The notes under the pieces were generated by a model. It was given only the letters and a program-made list of their open reading frames with translations. It did no database searches and had not been told where the DNA came from. From Planctomycetaceae bacterium (lineage in GTDB: Bacteria; Planctomycetota; Phycisphaerae; Phycisphaerales; SM1A02), in assembly GCA_002685335.1 (NCBI GenBank), contig NYWY01000055.1, positions 1-23,095 on the forward strand: a stretch of 23,095 nucleotides of DNA, read 5' to 3'. The position numbers and the translations under genes were made by a program. Positions 1-7,682 of the stretch are shown here, piece by piece (position 1 is the stretch's first letter; each line of letters starts with the position of its first letter).

Positions 1-39
1 CGCCTCGGCGCCGCCCGCATCTTATTTACAGAATCCAGT

Positions 40-54
40 TTCCGGAGTCCGGAA
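40..54. promoter_or_regulatory. 15-bp palindrome over the desaturase ribosome-binding region
   Basis: TTCCGGA-G-TCCGGAA is a perfect inverted repeat with 7-bp arms around one central base, ending 4 bases before the desaturase ATG and containing the only GGAG. It could be an operator for a dimeric regulator. The 1-base centre makes an RNA hairpin over the ribosome-binding site less likely. The function is inferred. Confidence 0.45.
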
Positions 55-58
55 CACC

Positions 59-1111
59 ATGGGTCCAGCCCTCGATACCCCAACCAACGTACCGACTGAG
101 AACGAGTCGGTTTCTCCGAAGGGTGCGAAGAAGCACCTTCATCCCGAACTCGACATGGTCGACATCGACGGATACGCGGGACTGCCACTTCGAAGTCGGG
201 TCGCGAACCTCTTCGCCATCCTGCTTCCAGTGGTCGGACTGATCGTCGGGATCGTCTATATGTGGGGCACCGGGGTTGACTGGCCCCAGGTCATTCTCAT
301 GACCCTGATGTACATCGCGACCGGGATGGGCATCACCGTCGGCTACCACCGGTACTTCACCCACAAATCGTTCAGTACCGGACCGTTCATGGTCGCGGTG
401 CTGGGGATTCTCGGCTCGATGGCGGTCGAGGGCTCGGTGCTCCGCTGGTGTGCGACTCATCGGAGTCACCACGCGCACTCCGACACCGAGAGCGACCCGC
501 ACTCGCCGCACGGCCACGGTGAAGGCATCCGGGGCACGCTCAAGGGATTCTGGAACGCCCACATGGGCTGGATCTTCCACCCTCCCGGCGAGTCGCTCAG
601 CCGCTACGTTCCGGACCTGATGAAGGACAAGCTGGTGATGCGAATCAGCCGGCTCTTTCCCCTGTGGGTCCTGCTGAGCATGATCATTCCGACCATTCTC
701 GGCGGTCTGATGGAAATCATCCTGGGCGGCGGATTCTGGTGGGGCGCGTTCCTTGGATTCGTCTGGGGCGGCCTCGTCCGGGTGCTGGTGGTCCACCACA
801 TCACCTGGAGCGTCAACTCCATCTGTCACCTGTGGGGGACCCGGCCCTTCCGTTCGGCGGACGAGAGCCGCAACAACCCCATCGTGGGTGTCCTCGCTCT
901 GGGTGAGGGTTGGCACAACAACCATCACGCCTTCCCCACGTCCGCCCGACACGGGTTGGAGTGGTGGCAGTTCGACTCGAGCTGGCTCATGATCAAGTCG
1001 CTGGAGAAGGTCGGCGTGGTCCGCGATGTCCGCGTTCCGAGCGTGGCCCGAATCAAGGCGAAGCGACAGGAATCCCTGTCGAAGCCGATCTCGGATTCCT
1101 CGTCGAACTGA
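59..1111 (+). CDS. Membrane fatty acid (acyl-CoA type) desaturase
   Basis: Di-iron desaturase of the stearoyl-CoA delta-9 desaturase type, introducing a double bond into acyl chains at the cytoplasmic membrane. The three histidine boxes are present: HRYFTH (residues 97-102), HRSHH (134-138) and HNNHH (286-290), with the typical SVNSICHLWGTRPF stretch (251-264) before the last box. Hydrophobic segments lie near residues 50-70, 78-94, 109-124 and 205-245, fitting a four-helix membrane enzyme. At 350 aa it is close to the usual family length. The ATG at 59 follows a GGAG (44-47) that sits inside a perfect palindrome; an internal Met at 155 would also keep all motifs. The acyl substrate and regiospecificity cannot be read from the sequence. 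The family call is secure. Confidence 0.93.
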   Translation: MGPALDTPTNVPTENESVSPKGAKKHLHPELDMVDIDGYAGLPLRSRVANLFAILLPVVGLIVGIVYMWGTGVDWPQVILMTLMYIATGMGITVGYHRYFTHKSFSTGPFMVAVLGILGSMAVEGSVLRWCATHRSHHAHSDTESDPHSPHGHGEGIRGTLKGFWNAHMGWIFHPPGESLSRYVPDLMKDKLVMRISRLFPLWVLLSMIIPTILGGLMEIILGGGFWWGAFLGFVWGGLVRVLVVHHITWSVNSICHLWGTRPFRSADESRNNPIVGVLALGEGWHNNHHAFPTSARHGLEWWQFDSSWLMIKSLEKVGVVRDVRVPSVARIKAKRQESLSKPISDSSSN

Positions 1112-1193
1112 GCACCGCCGCTCGAAACCCACCGTGGTACCGTCTTCCGGGTTCAGGGGCCTACCAGGTCCCGGCCCCGGAGGACACGTGGAC

Positions 1194-2000
1194 ATGCCCG
1201 ACTTGGACGAATCGGCGACCGGGAGCATCCCCGCCGGAATCGATCCGACCTTTCGGCTGGATGGCCGAACGGCTCTGGTGACGGGCTCGACCACCGGACT
1301 CGGCCTCGAGATGGCCCATGGTCTCGGCCGTGCCGGAGCTCGGGTCGCACTGAACTACGCCAATGATCGATCTCGTGCGGAAGCGGCGTTCGCGGCGTTC
1401 GAGAACTCGGGTGGACGAGGCGGACTTTTCCGGGGTTCGATCATCGACTCCGACGACGTCGACCGGCTGGTCGCGGAGATCGGCGAGATGCTCGGACCGA
1501 TCGAGATCCTGGTGCTCAATGCGACCCCCGATCAGCCGCACCGGCCGATCGAGGAGTACGACTGGGCGTTCCATCAGTCGATGCTCGACTTCTTCATTCG
1601 AAGTCCGTTCCTGCTGGCTCGGGCCGTGCTGCCGGGCATGAAGGCTCGACGGCGGGGGAGAATCATCAACATCGGCAGCGAAGTCGTCGCCCGGGGGGTC
1701 GGTGAGTTCAGCCCCTACGTCGCGGCCAAGGCGGGTCAGAACGGTTGGAATCGTTCCATGGCCACCGAACTCGCCCCGTGGAACATCACGGTCAACATGG
1801 TTTCTCCCGGCTGGATCCCCGTGGCTCGCCACGAGTCGGATCCCCAGGAGGAGAAGGATGCCTATCGGGATCTCATCCCCATGGCTCGATGGGGTGTGCC
1901 GGCGGACGTCGCCGGTTGCGTGACCTTCCTCGCGGGGGATGCGGCGGGTTTCATCACCGGCCAGAACATCCACGTGAACGGCGGGATGACCGTTCACTAG
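1194..2000 (+). CDS. SDR-family NAD(P)-dependent oxidoreductase
   Basis: Classical short-chain dehydrogenase/reductase, 268 aa from the chosen start. It has the Rossmann glycine motif TGSTTGLG (residues 30-37), the catalytic serine in NIGSEVV (Ser162) and YVAAK (Tyr175, Lys179), then MVSPGWIP and a C-terminal ITGQNIHVNGGMTVH typical of 3-oxoacyl-ACP reductase/sugar dehydrogenase-like members. The start is ATG 1194, 10 bases after GGAGG (1179-1183); the open frame reaches back to 1026, but the extra part is arginine-rich, without domain character, and overlaps the desaturase. The usual NNAG reads LNAT (residues 108-111), and the position of the helix-4 Asn of the catalytic tetrad appears to be Phe134. 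It lies 45 bp before a sugar-uptake cluster, so a sugar or polyol substrate is possible, but lipid chemistry with the upstream desaturase cannot be excluded. Confidence 0.88.
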   Translation: MPDLDESATGSIPAGIDPTFRLDGRTALVTGSTTGLGLEMAHGLGRAGARVALNYANDRSRAEAAFAAFENSGGRGGLFRGSIIDSDDVDRLVAEIGEMLGPIEILVLNATPDQPHRPIEEYDWAFHQSMLDFFIRSPFLLARAVLPGMKARRRGRIINIGSEVVARGVGEFSPYVAAKAGQNGWNRSMATELAPWNITVNMVSPGWIPVARHESDPQEEKDAYRDLIPMARWGVPADVAGCVTFLAGDAAGFITGQNIHVNGGMTVH

Positions 2001-2045
2001 TGGTAACCGGAGTTCGGGCTCTCGATGCCCACAGGAGTCTCTTTC

Positions 2046-3074
2046 ATGTCGCGAAATCACCTGCTCTTCGTTTCTCTCGCCGTCGGCCTGCTCCTCGCGG
2101 GCTGCCAGGATTCGACCACTCCCACCGCGACGAACTCGAATCCGGATCGACCTCGGGTGGCCTACGTGACCAACGGAGTCGCGGACTTCTGGAAGATCGC
2201 GCAGGCGGGAGCCGATGCCGCGGGTCGTCAGTACGACGTCGACGTCGAAGTGTTGATGCCCACCGGTGGAGTCACGGATCAGAAGCGGATGGTCGAGGAT
2301 CTGGTCACCAAGCAGGTCGATGGGATCGCGATCAGTCCGATCGACCCCGTCAATCAGACCGATCTTCTGAATCGGGTCGCGACCACCACCAGGGTGATCA
2401 CTCATGATTCCGACGCGCCTGATTCAAAGCGTCTCGCATACGTGGGCATGGACAACTACGACGCCGGTCGGATGGCAGGGAATCTGCTCAAGGAGTCGAT
2501 GCCGGATGGAGGCGAGGTGTTCATCTTCATCGGACGACTGGAGCAGGACAATGCTCGACGAAGGCGGCAGGGATTGATCGACGAGGTGCTCGGGCGAGAA
2601 CCCGACCCCAGTCGCTATGACGAGCCTGGTTCGCCGGTCTCGGGCGGTGGATACACCGTTCTCGGCACGCTCACCGACCAGTTCGACCGGGCCAAGGGGA
2701 AGGCCAACGTCGAAGACGTCCTGAGTCGGCACCCCGACGTCGATTGCATGGTTGGTCTCTTCGCGTACAACCCGCCGTTGATCCTCGAGGCGCTTGATTC
2801 GTCCGGCCGCCTGGGAGACGTCATGGTCGTCGCCTTTGATGAGGATGACGAGACGCTTCAGGGGATCAAGGACGGGCACGTCGAGGGGACGGTGGTGCAG
2901 AACCCCTACGAATACGGCCGGACTTCGGTCGAGATTCTCGCGAAGCTGGCTCGAGGGGACGATCCTGGCATTCCCTCGGACGGCATGGTCGCGATTCCGG
3001 CTCGCACCATTCGCGCGGCGGACGTGGATGCGTTCTGGGCCGATCTGAAGGCGAAGACCGGCGGGGGAGAATAG
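2046..3074 (+). CDS. Sugar ABC transporter substrate-binding lipoprotein (RbsB-like)
   Basis: Periplasmic-binding protein of the ribose/galactose group (Peripla_BP_4 type), 342 aa. It captures a sugar and delivers it to the permease encoded downstream. It begins with a lipoprotein signal ending in the lipobox LLAGC (Cys20), followed by a Ser/Thr/Asn-rich linker. The mature domain starts RVAYVTNGVADFWKIAQ and carries VDGIAISPID (91-100), ITHDSDAP (118-125) and VVAFDEDDETLQGI (261-274), matching this fold. The start is ATG 2046, 8 bases after AGGAG (2033-2037); an upstream in-frame ATG at 2025 would put seven extra residues before the signal peptide. It heads the transporter genes. The exact sugar cannot be deduced. 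Confidence 0.9.
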   Translation: MSRNHLLFVSLAVGLLLAGCQDSTTPTATNSNPDRPRVAYVTNGVADFWKIAQAGADAAGRQYDVDVEVLMPTGGVTDQKRMVEDLVTKQVDGIAISPIDPVNQTDLLNRVATTTRVITHDSDAPDSKRLAYVGMDNYDAGRMAGNLLKESMPDGGEVFIFIGRLEQDNARRRRQGLIDEVLGREPDPSRYDEPGSPVSGGGYTVLGTLTDQFDRAKGKANVEDVLSRHPDVDCMVGLFAYNPPLILEALDSSGRLGDVMVVAFDEDDETLQGIKDGHVEGTVVQNPYEYGRTSVEILAKLARGDDPGIPSDGMVAIPARTIRAADVDAFWADLKAKTGGGE

Positions 3075-3081
3075 AAGGGAC

Positions 3082-3093
3082 CCGAGGCCTCGG
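3082..3093. repeat. Perfect 12-bp palindrome between binding-protein and ATPase genes
   Basis: CCGAGGCCTCGG lies in the 64-base gap between the binding-protein stop and the ATPase start. The gap also holds CCCGGG and, near its end, GGAGA, a good ribosome-binding site 6 bases before ATG 3139. Such gaps sometimes hold RNA structures that keep the binding protein more abundant than the other subunits, but this hairpin would be short (CCGA/TCGG). Confidence 0.3.
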
Positions 3094-3138
3094 TGATGCA
3101 TGATGTGATCGCCCCGGGCCTGATTCTTCGGAGATCCG

Positions 3139-4674
3139 ATGCTGCTTGAGGCCTGCGACATCGTGAAGCGGTTCCCCGGCGTGACCGCGCTGGACGACGT
3201 GACGCTTCGAATCGAAGCCGGCAGGATCATCTCCGTGGTCGGTGAGAACGGGGCGGGCAAGAGCACGCTGATGAAGATCATCGCGGGCGACGAGACGCCC
3301 GATCGAGGCCGCATTCTGATCGACGGATCGATCGTCGATTTTCGCGAGCCACGGGACGCGATGGCCGCGGGCATCGTGCTCATCCACCAGGAACTCAGTC
3401 TGGCGGACAACCTCGACGTCGGAGCGAACATCCTGCTGGGCCGCGAACCCCGCCGCGGTCCGTTCCTCGATCACCGTGCCGGACGACAGGCCGCGCGGAA
3501 GGCCTTGGCGACGGTGGGGCTCGGAGATCTGGATCCGGGCTGCCCGATCAGCGGCCTTGGGATGGGTACTCGGCAGCTGGTCGAAATCGCGAAGGCCATG
3601 GCCACCGATGCCTCGGTGGTGGTGATGGACGAGCCCACGTCGAGTCTGAGCGAAGGGGAGACGCTGACCCTTTTGGAGACGGTGGAGCGGCTTCGAGACC
3701 GTGGGACCGCGATCGTCTACATCTCGCACCGGTTGGAAGAGGTGTGTCGGATTTCGGATCGAGTGGAAGTCCTGCGGGATGGACGCCATGTCGGCACGCT
3801 CGAGGGCGAGGCCATCGAGCGAGGGTCGATGGTTCGACTGATGGTTGGAAGAGACCTGGTGACCGACGGGCGCCGGTCGGAAGGCAGCCCGTCGTCGGAG
3901 GGGCCACCGAGGCTCCGGGTCGCCGGCCTGCGGACTCGACGTTTCCCGGACGAAGTGATCGACTTCGAAGTGGAACGAGGAGAGATCGTGGCGCTCGCGG
4001 GGCTGGTGGGGGCCGGTCGGACGGAACTGCTTCGGGGCTTGGTGGGAGTCGACCGCGTGCTCTCGGGCCGCTTGGAGATCGACGGGCGGGGGGTGTCGAT
4101 CAGGAATCCCGCGGACGCCGCGACGGCGGGTCTGGCCTTGGTTCCGGAGGATCGCAAGGACGACGGACTGTTTCTCGATGAAACGATCGCCGACAATCTG
4201 GTGATGGTCGATCTCGCCCGGCGGGCTCACGGCGGGGTGTTCCGATCTCGAAGTCGGGAACGTCTGCTCGCGGAGTCGTTGGTCAGCCGCCTTGGCGTCC
4301 GTCCGCCGCGGCCGGGACTCGCCGCCCGGGGGCTCAGCGGAGGCAATCAGCAGAAAGTCGCGCTCGGGCGATGGGTGGCCCGGGAACCCCGCATCCTGCT
4401 GCTCGACGAGCCCACTCGGGGCGTCGACGTGGGAGCGAAGGCCGAGGTTCATTCGCTGCTCGCTGGGCTCGCCGGGGCGGGAGCCGCGATCGTGATGGCC
4501 AGCGGAGAGATGGAGGAGATTCTCGCGGTTGCGGATCGGGTCCTGGTGTTCCACGACGGCAGGATCGCGGGAGAATTGCTCCGGCGAGAAGCGACGGAAG
4601 CGGCGATCATGAAACTGGCCACCGGAATGGATCGCCTCGTCTCGGGAACTCCCGACGATGAGGCGGCGGCATGA
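3139..4674 (+). CDS. Sugar ABC transporter double ATP-binding protein (RbsA/MglA type)
   Basis: Energises sugar uptake as a cytoplasmic subunit carrying both nucleotide-binding domains in one 511-aa chain, the normal arrangement for ribose/galactose-type importers. The N-terminal half has Walker A GENGAGKST (35-43), the Q-loop IHQELSL (82-88), a degenerate signature before LVEIAKAM, Walker B VVMDEPTSS (161-169) and switch His197. The C-terminal half has the family-typical degenerate Walker A GLVGAGRTEL (288-297), signature LSGGNQQ (399-405) and Walker B LLLDEPTRGVDVGAK (420-434); its switch region reads ASGEMEE instead of a His. These degenerate features are normal for the family and not signs of decay. 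The stop overlaps the permease start (ATGA, 4671-4674), so the two are translationally coupled. Confidence 0.95.
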   Translation: MLLEACDIVKRFPGVTALDDVTLRIEAGRIISVVGENGAGKSTLMKIIAGDETPDRGRILIDGSIVDFREPRDAMAAGIVLIHQELSLADNLDVGANILLGREPRRGPFLDHRAGRQAARKALATVGLGDLDPGCPISGLGMGTRQLVEIAKAMATDASVVVMDEPTSSLSEGETLTLLETVERLRDRGTAIVYISHRLEEVCRISDRVEVLRDGRHVGTLEGEAIERGSMVRLMVGRDLVTDGRRSEGSPSSEGPPRLRVAGLRTRRFPDEVIDFEVERGEIVALAGLVGAGRTELLRGLVGVDRVLSGRLEIDGRGVSIRNPADAATAGLALVPEDRKDDGLFLDETIADNLVMVDLARRAHGGVFRSRSRERLLAESLVSRLGVRPPRPGLAARGLSGGNQQKVALGRWVAREPRILLLDEPTRGVDVGAKAEVHSLLAGLAGAGAAIVMASGEMEEILAVADRVLVFHDGRIAGELLRREATEAAIMKLATGMDRLVSGTPDDEAAA

Positions 4675-5732
4675 AGGAACTCGACTCCATGGATTCCAAC
4701 CCGTCCTCCGAACCCGGTTCGAAGTTTCCCTGGTCGGGGCTGGCCTTCGCAGGCTCGGGAAAGATCATCGGAGTCGCGATGCTTCTCGCAGTGACCTGCA
4801 TCGCGACATCGCGTTTCACGCCGTATTTCCTGACCGGCTACAACATCGAGAACCTTCTACGCCGGACCTCGCTCTTCGGCATCATCTCGATCGGGGCCGC
4901 GTTCGTGATCATGGTCGGTGGAATCGATCTCTCCATCGGTTCCGTGATCGCCCTCGTCGGTTGCCTGCTTCCGTGGCTTCTGGTTCAGCAAGGACTCGAT
5001 CCGTGGATCGCGGTGCCGCTGGTCCTGATCCTCGGCCCGGCGATCGGGCTTTTTCACGGGACCCTGGTGAGGACCCTCCGGCTGCAGCCGTTCATCGTCA
5101 CCCTGTGCGGATTGCTTCTGTACCGAGGCATCGCGCGCGGCATCACCGCGGATCAGACGGTCGGATTCCAGAATGGATTCAAGGGTCTGCGATCCCTGGT
5201 CCGGCATCGGTTCGAGATTCCCGGGATCGAAAACTTCGCGATCCCGTCGACGCTGGTGATCCTGGTGGTGGTCGCGACCCTCGCCATCGTCTTTCTGCGG
5301 ACCACGGTCTGGGGGAGACACATGCTCGCCACCGGCCGCAACGAGTCGGCGGCCCGGCATGGAGGTATTCGTACCGGGCGACTGATCATCCTCGCCTACA
5401 TGGTCTGTGGTGGCCTGGCCGGCTTTGGAGGCATGCTTTTCATCCTCGACGTGGGCAGCGCCCAGCCCGCCGACTTCGGAAACTTCTACGAGCTCTATGC
5501 GATCGCCGCGGCGGTTCTCGGCGGCTGCAGCCTTCGGGGGGGTGAAGGGGCCATCATCGGAGTGATCATCGGGGCGGCCCTCATGCAGGTCCTTCAGAAT
5601 GCGATCACCTTGATCGACTGGATTCCCGACACCATTCAATATGCGGTGATCGGTGGCGTGATTCTCGCGGGCGCGATCGCCGACGAACTCATTCGACGCA
5701 CGATGGCCCGGAAGCGGGGATCGATCGCCTGA
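4671..5732 (+). CDS. Sugar ABC transporter permease (RbsC-like)
   Basis: Inner-membrane permease of the BPD_transp_2 family, 353 aa, with many hydrophobic helices and a roughly 30-residue polar N-terminus. Family hallmarks are MVGGIDLSIGSV (81-92), the cytoplasmic-loop stretch ending RLQPFIVTLCG (137-147), and GGEGAIIGVIIGAALMQVLQ (290-309). It starts at the ATG overlapping the ATPase stop; an internal Met at 4689 is an alternative. With the binding protein and double ATPase it completes a one-permease importer that presumably works as a homodimer. The next gene, a mutarotase, supports an aldose substrate. Confidence 0.94.
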   Translation: MKELDSMDSNPSSEPGSKFPWSGLAFAGSGKIIGVAMLLAVTCIATSRFTPYFLTGYNIENLLRRTSLFGIISIGAAFVIMVGGIDLSIGSVIALVGCLLPWLLVQQGLDPWIAVPLVLILGPAIGLFHGTLVRTLRLQPFIVTLCGLLLYRGIARGITADQTVGFQNGFKGLRSLVRHRFEIPGIENFAIPSTLVILVVVATLAIVFLRTTVWGRHMLATGRNESAARHGGIRTGRLIILAYMVCGGLAGFGGMLFILDVGSAQPADFGNFYELYAIAAAVLGGCSLRGGEGAIIGVIIGAALMQVLQNAITLIDWIPDTIQYAVIGGVILAGAIADELIRRTMARKRGSIA

Positions 5733-5772
5733 GGCACTGGTTGGATACCTTTTACCTTCGGAAGCACTGGAT

Positions 5773-5790
5773 CGGACCGTTCCTGGTCCG
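5773..5790 (+). other. Small hairpin between permease and mutarotase genes
   Basis: CGGACC-GTTCCT-GGTCCG forms a 6-bp stem with a 6-base loop, ending 18 bases before the mutarotase ATG. No U-run follows, so it is not a classical terminator. It may be an RNA-processing or translation element, or chance. Confidence 0.3.
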
Positions 5791-5808
5791 GCAAATCGGA
5801 AACAGCAC

Positions 5809-6957
5809 ATGAAGCACATCCAATTCTCGCTCTTCGCGATCGCCGCGACGTTCGCCCTGGCTTGCTGCGGCACCATGAAGGAGGCAGCCATGAGCGGTCA
5901 GCCCGGAACCGAGATAACGAACGACGCGACGGCCGACGGCATGCGGCGGGTCATCCTTCGCAACGGCCGGGGCATGGAGGTCGAGTTGATCGAACTCGGT
6001 GCGACGGTCACGCGGGTGGTGGTCCCGGACCGCGACGGTCGGCCGACGGACGTGGTGCTCGGCTTCGACACGATCGAGGAGTATCCGGAGAAGAGCCAGT
6101 ACTTCGGTGCCACGGTGGGACGAGTCGGCAATCGGATCGCCAACGGCTTCTTCGAGCTCGACGGCACGGGATATGAATTGGCTCGAAACAACGGCGAAAA
6201 TCATCTGCACGGCGGCCTGGTCGGTTTCGACCGGCGTCACTGGACGGCCGATGCGATGGTGACCGGCAAGGGACCGGGAGTCCGGTTCACCATGACCAGC
6301 CCCGACGGTGACGAGGGGTATCCCGGTCGGGTCGACGCGGAGGTGGTCTACATCCTGACCGAAGCCGGCGAACTGGTGGTGGAGATGGGCGCGGTCTGTG
6401 ACGCTCCCACCCCGATCAACATCGTCCATCACACGTATTGGAATCTTGGTGGACACGACTCCGGGACCATTCTCGACGAGACCCTTCGAATCAATGCCTC
6501 GAAGTACACGCCGGTTGATGCGGGGCTGATCCCGACCGGTGAAATCGCGGTGGTCGAGGGGACCGCACTGGACTTCCGCCGACCTCGGACCATCGGCCGA
6601 GACATCGGTGCGTTTCCGGAGAACGGCGAGGACCCCGGCGGCTACGACCACAATCTCTGCCTCGACGGCGACCCCGGCATGATGCGTGAGGTCGCTCGGC
6701 TTTCGGATCCGGATACCGGAATCGTGATGACCATCGAGACCGATCAGCCGGGAATCCAGTTCTACACCGGAAACTTCCTGAACGGCATGACGGGCAAGGG
6801 GGGGGCGATCTACGAGAAGTTCGGTGGGCTCTGCCTTGAAACCCAGGCCTACCCCGATTCCATCAACCAACGGGGTGAGGACGGTTGGCCGAACGTCGTG
6901 TTGCGACCCGGAGAGGCGTATCGACATCGGATGGTGCATCGATTCACGATTGAATGA
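5809..6957 (+). CDS. Aldose 1-epimerase (galactose mutarotase), probably exported
   Basis: Interconverts alpha and beta anomers of aldoses. The domain runs from about residue 35 to the end and carries the family motifs: NHLHGG (131-136), VHHTYWNLGG (206-215) with the catalytic-type His208, YDHNLCLD (279-286) with Asp280, QFYTGNFLNG (317-326), and LETQAYPDS (343-351) with Glu344 as the expected catalytic base. The first about 20 residues are a hydrophobic signal-like segment ending LACC (Cys19/Cys20), followed by a polar linker, so export or lipid anchoring is likely, although the lipobox is not canonical. An internal ATG at 5890 would give a cytoplasmic form. GGAAA lies about 8 bases before the ATG. 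Its position after the sugar ABC genes suggests it prepares the anomer for uptake. Confidence 0.93.
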   Translation: MKHIQFSLFAIAATFALACCGTMKEAAMSGQPGTEITNDATADGMRRVILRNGRGMEVELIELGATVTRVVVPDRDGRPTDVVLGFDTIEEYPEKSQYFGATVGRVGNRIANGFFELDGTGYELARNNGENHLHGGLVGFDRRHWTADAMVTGKGPGVRFTMTSPDGDEGYPGRVDAEVVYILTEAGELVVEMGAVCDAPTPINIVHHTYWNLGGHDSGTILDETLRINASKYTPVDAGLIPTGEIAVVEGTALDFRRPRTIGRDIGAFPENGEDPGGYDHNLCLDGDPGMMREVARLSDPDTGIVMTIETDQPGIQFYTGNFLNGMTGKGGAIYEKFGGLCLETQAYPDSINQRGEDGWPNVVLRPGEAYRHRMVHRFTIE

Positions 6958-7023
6958 CCGCCGCTTGGTAGCCTGTCGCCACCCGGGCGGTCGGTTCCGG
7001 ACCCCTTCAGTCAGGAGACCCGC

Positions 7024-7620
7024 ATGCGTCTCGTCATCGCCGCCGTCGTCGGAACGCTCGTGGTCTTCCTCTGGGGTCTGCTTTCCGGTATTGGTTTGGG
7101 ACTCTGGTCGAGCGACCTTCGGAATCTTCCGGAGGCCCAACGGGTCATGCCGGCGATTCAATCGAGCGTCGCGGCCACCGGCTCCTATCTCTTTCCGCCT
7201 CGACCGGAGGTTCCCGAGTGGGATGATGGCGAGGCCCGGAAGGCCTGGGAGGAAGTCGCGGAAACCGGCCCCACGGGCATCCTGCTGATCCGCCCCGGAG
7301 GTTCCAGTCCGAGGGCGACCAGCATGTTCGTCACCGGAGCCACCCTTGAATTCGCCGGCTCGTTGCTGGTGGCGATCGTTCTTTCGATCGCCGGCACCGC
7401 GGGCATCGGTTTCGGGGGTCGAATGGCGTTGGGACTGAGCATGGTGGCCTTCGCGGTGATCGCCGGCGTCCTGGTCCCCTCGAACTTCCTCGAACTCCCC
7501 GCCGACTGGACGAGATCCATGGCCGGGGAAGTCGCCGTCGGTTGGGGTTTGGCCGTGATTTCGATCGGCCTGGTGATTCGCACGCCGCGAAGAACCGGTC
7601 GGCACCATTCTCGATCCTGA
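7024..7620 (+). CDS. Hypothetical membrane protein, about four helices
   Basis: I do not recognise the family. The 198-aa product has an N-terminal hydrophobic segment (about 3-25), a polar stretch of about 75 residues (26-100) that includes SYLFPPRPEVPEWDD, then three hydrophobic segments (about 102-124, 131-152, 167-186) and a basic tail RTPRRTGRHHSRS. The first segment could be an uncleaved anchor with the polar part outside the membrane. The start is well supported by AGGAG (7013-7017) 6 bases before the ATG. It sits between the mutarotase and hisS with short gaps on both sides; neither neighbour indicates a role. Confidence 0.75.
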   Translation: MRLVIAAVVGTLVVFLWGLLSGIGLGLWSSDLRNLPEAQRVMPAIQSSVAATGSYLFPPRPEVPEWDDGEARKAWEEVAETGPTGILLIRPGGSSPRATSMFVTGATLEFAGSLLVAIVLSIAGTAGIGFGGRMALGLSMVAFAVIAGVLVPSNFLELPADWTRSMAGEVAVGWGLAVISIGLVIRTPRRTGRHHSRS

Positions 7621-7682
7621 TTCCGACCGCGTTCAATCAAGCGATCCGACTTCATTCCCACCAATCGACTGAATCCACGTTC

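Noticed and set aside
1161..2405. Long minus-strand open frame (414 aa) antisense to the SDR and binding-protein genes; likewise 26-1294, 2866-4554, 5752-7608, 7185-8804 and 19069-20772.
   Set aside because: These are Arg/His/Asp-rich translations without domains, lying opposite genes with clear motifs. Strong third-position G/C bias explains such open antisense frames.
3139..4674. Degenerate second Walker A and missing switch His in the sugar ATPase, as signs of gene decay.
   Set aside because: GLVGAGRTEL and the lack of a His in the C-terminal half are normal for RbsA/MglA-type double ATPases.
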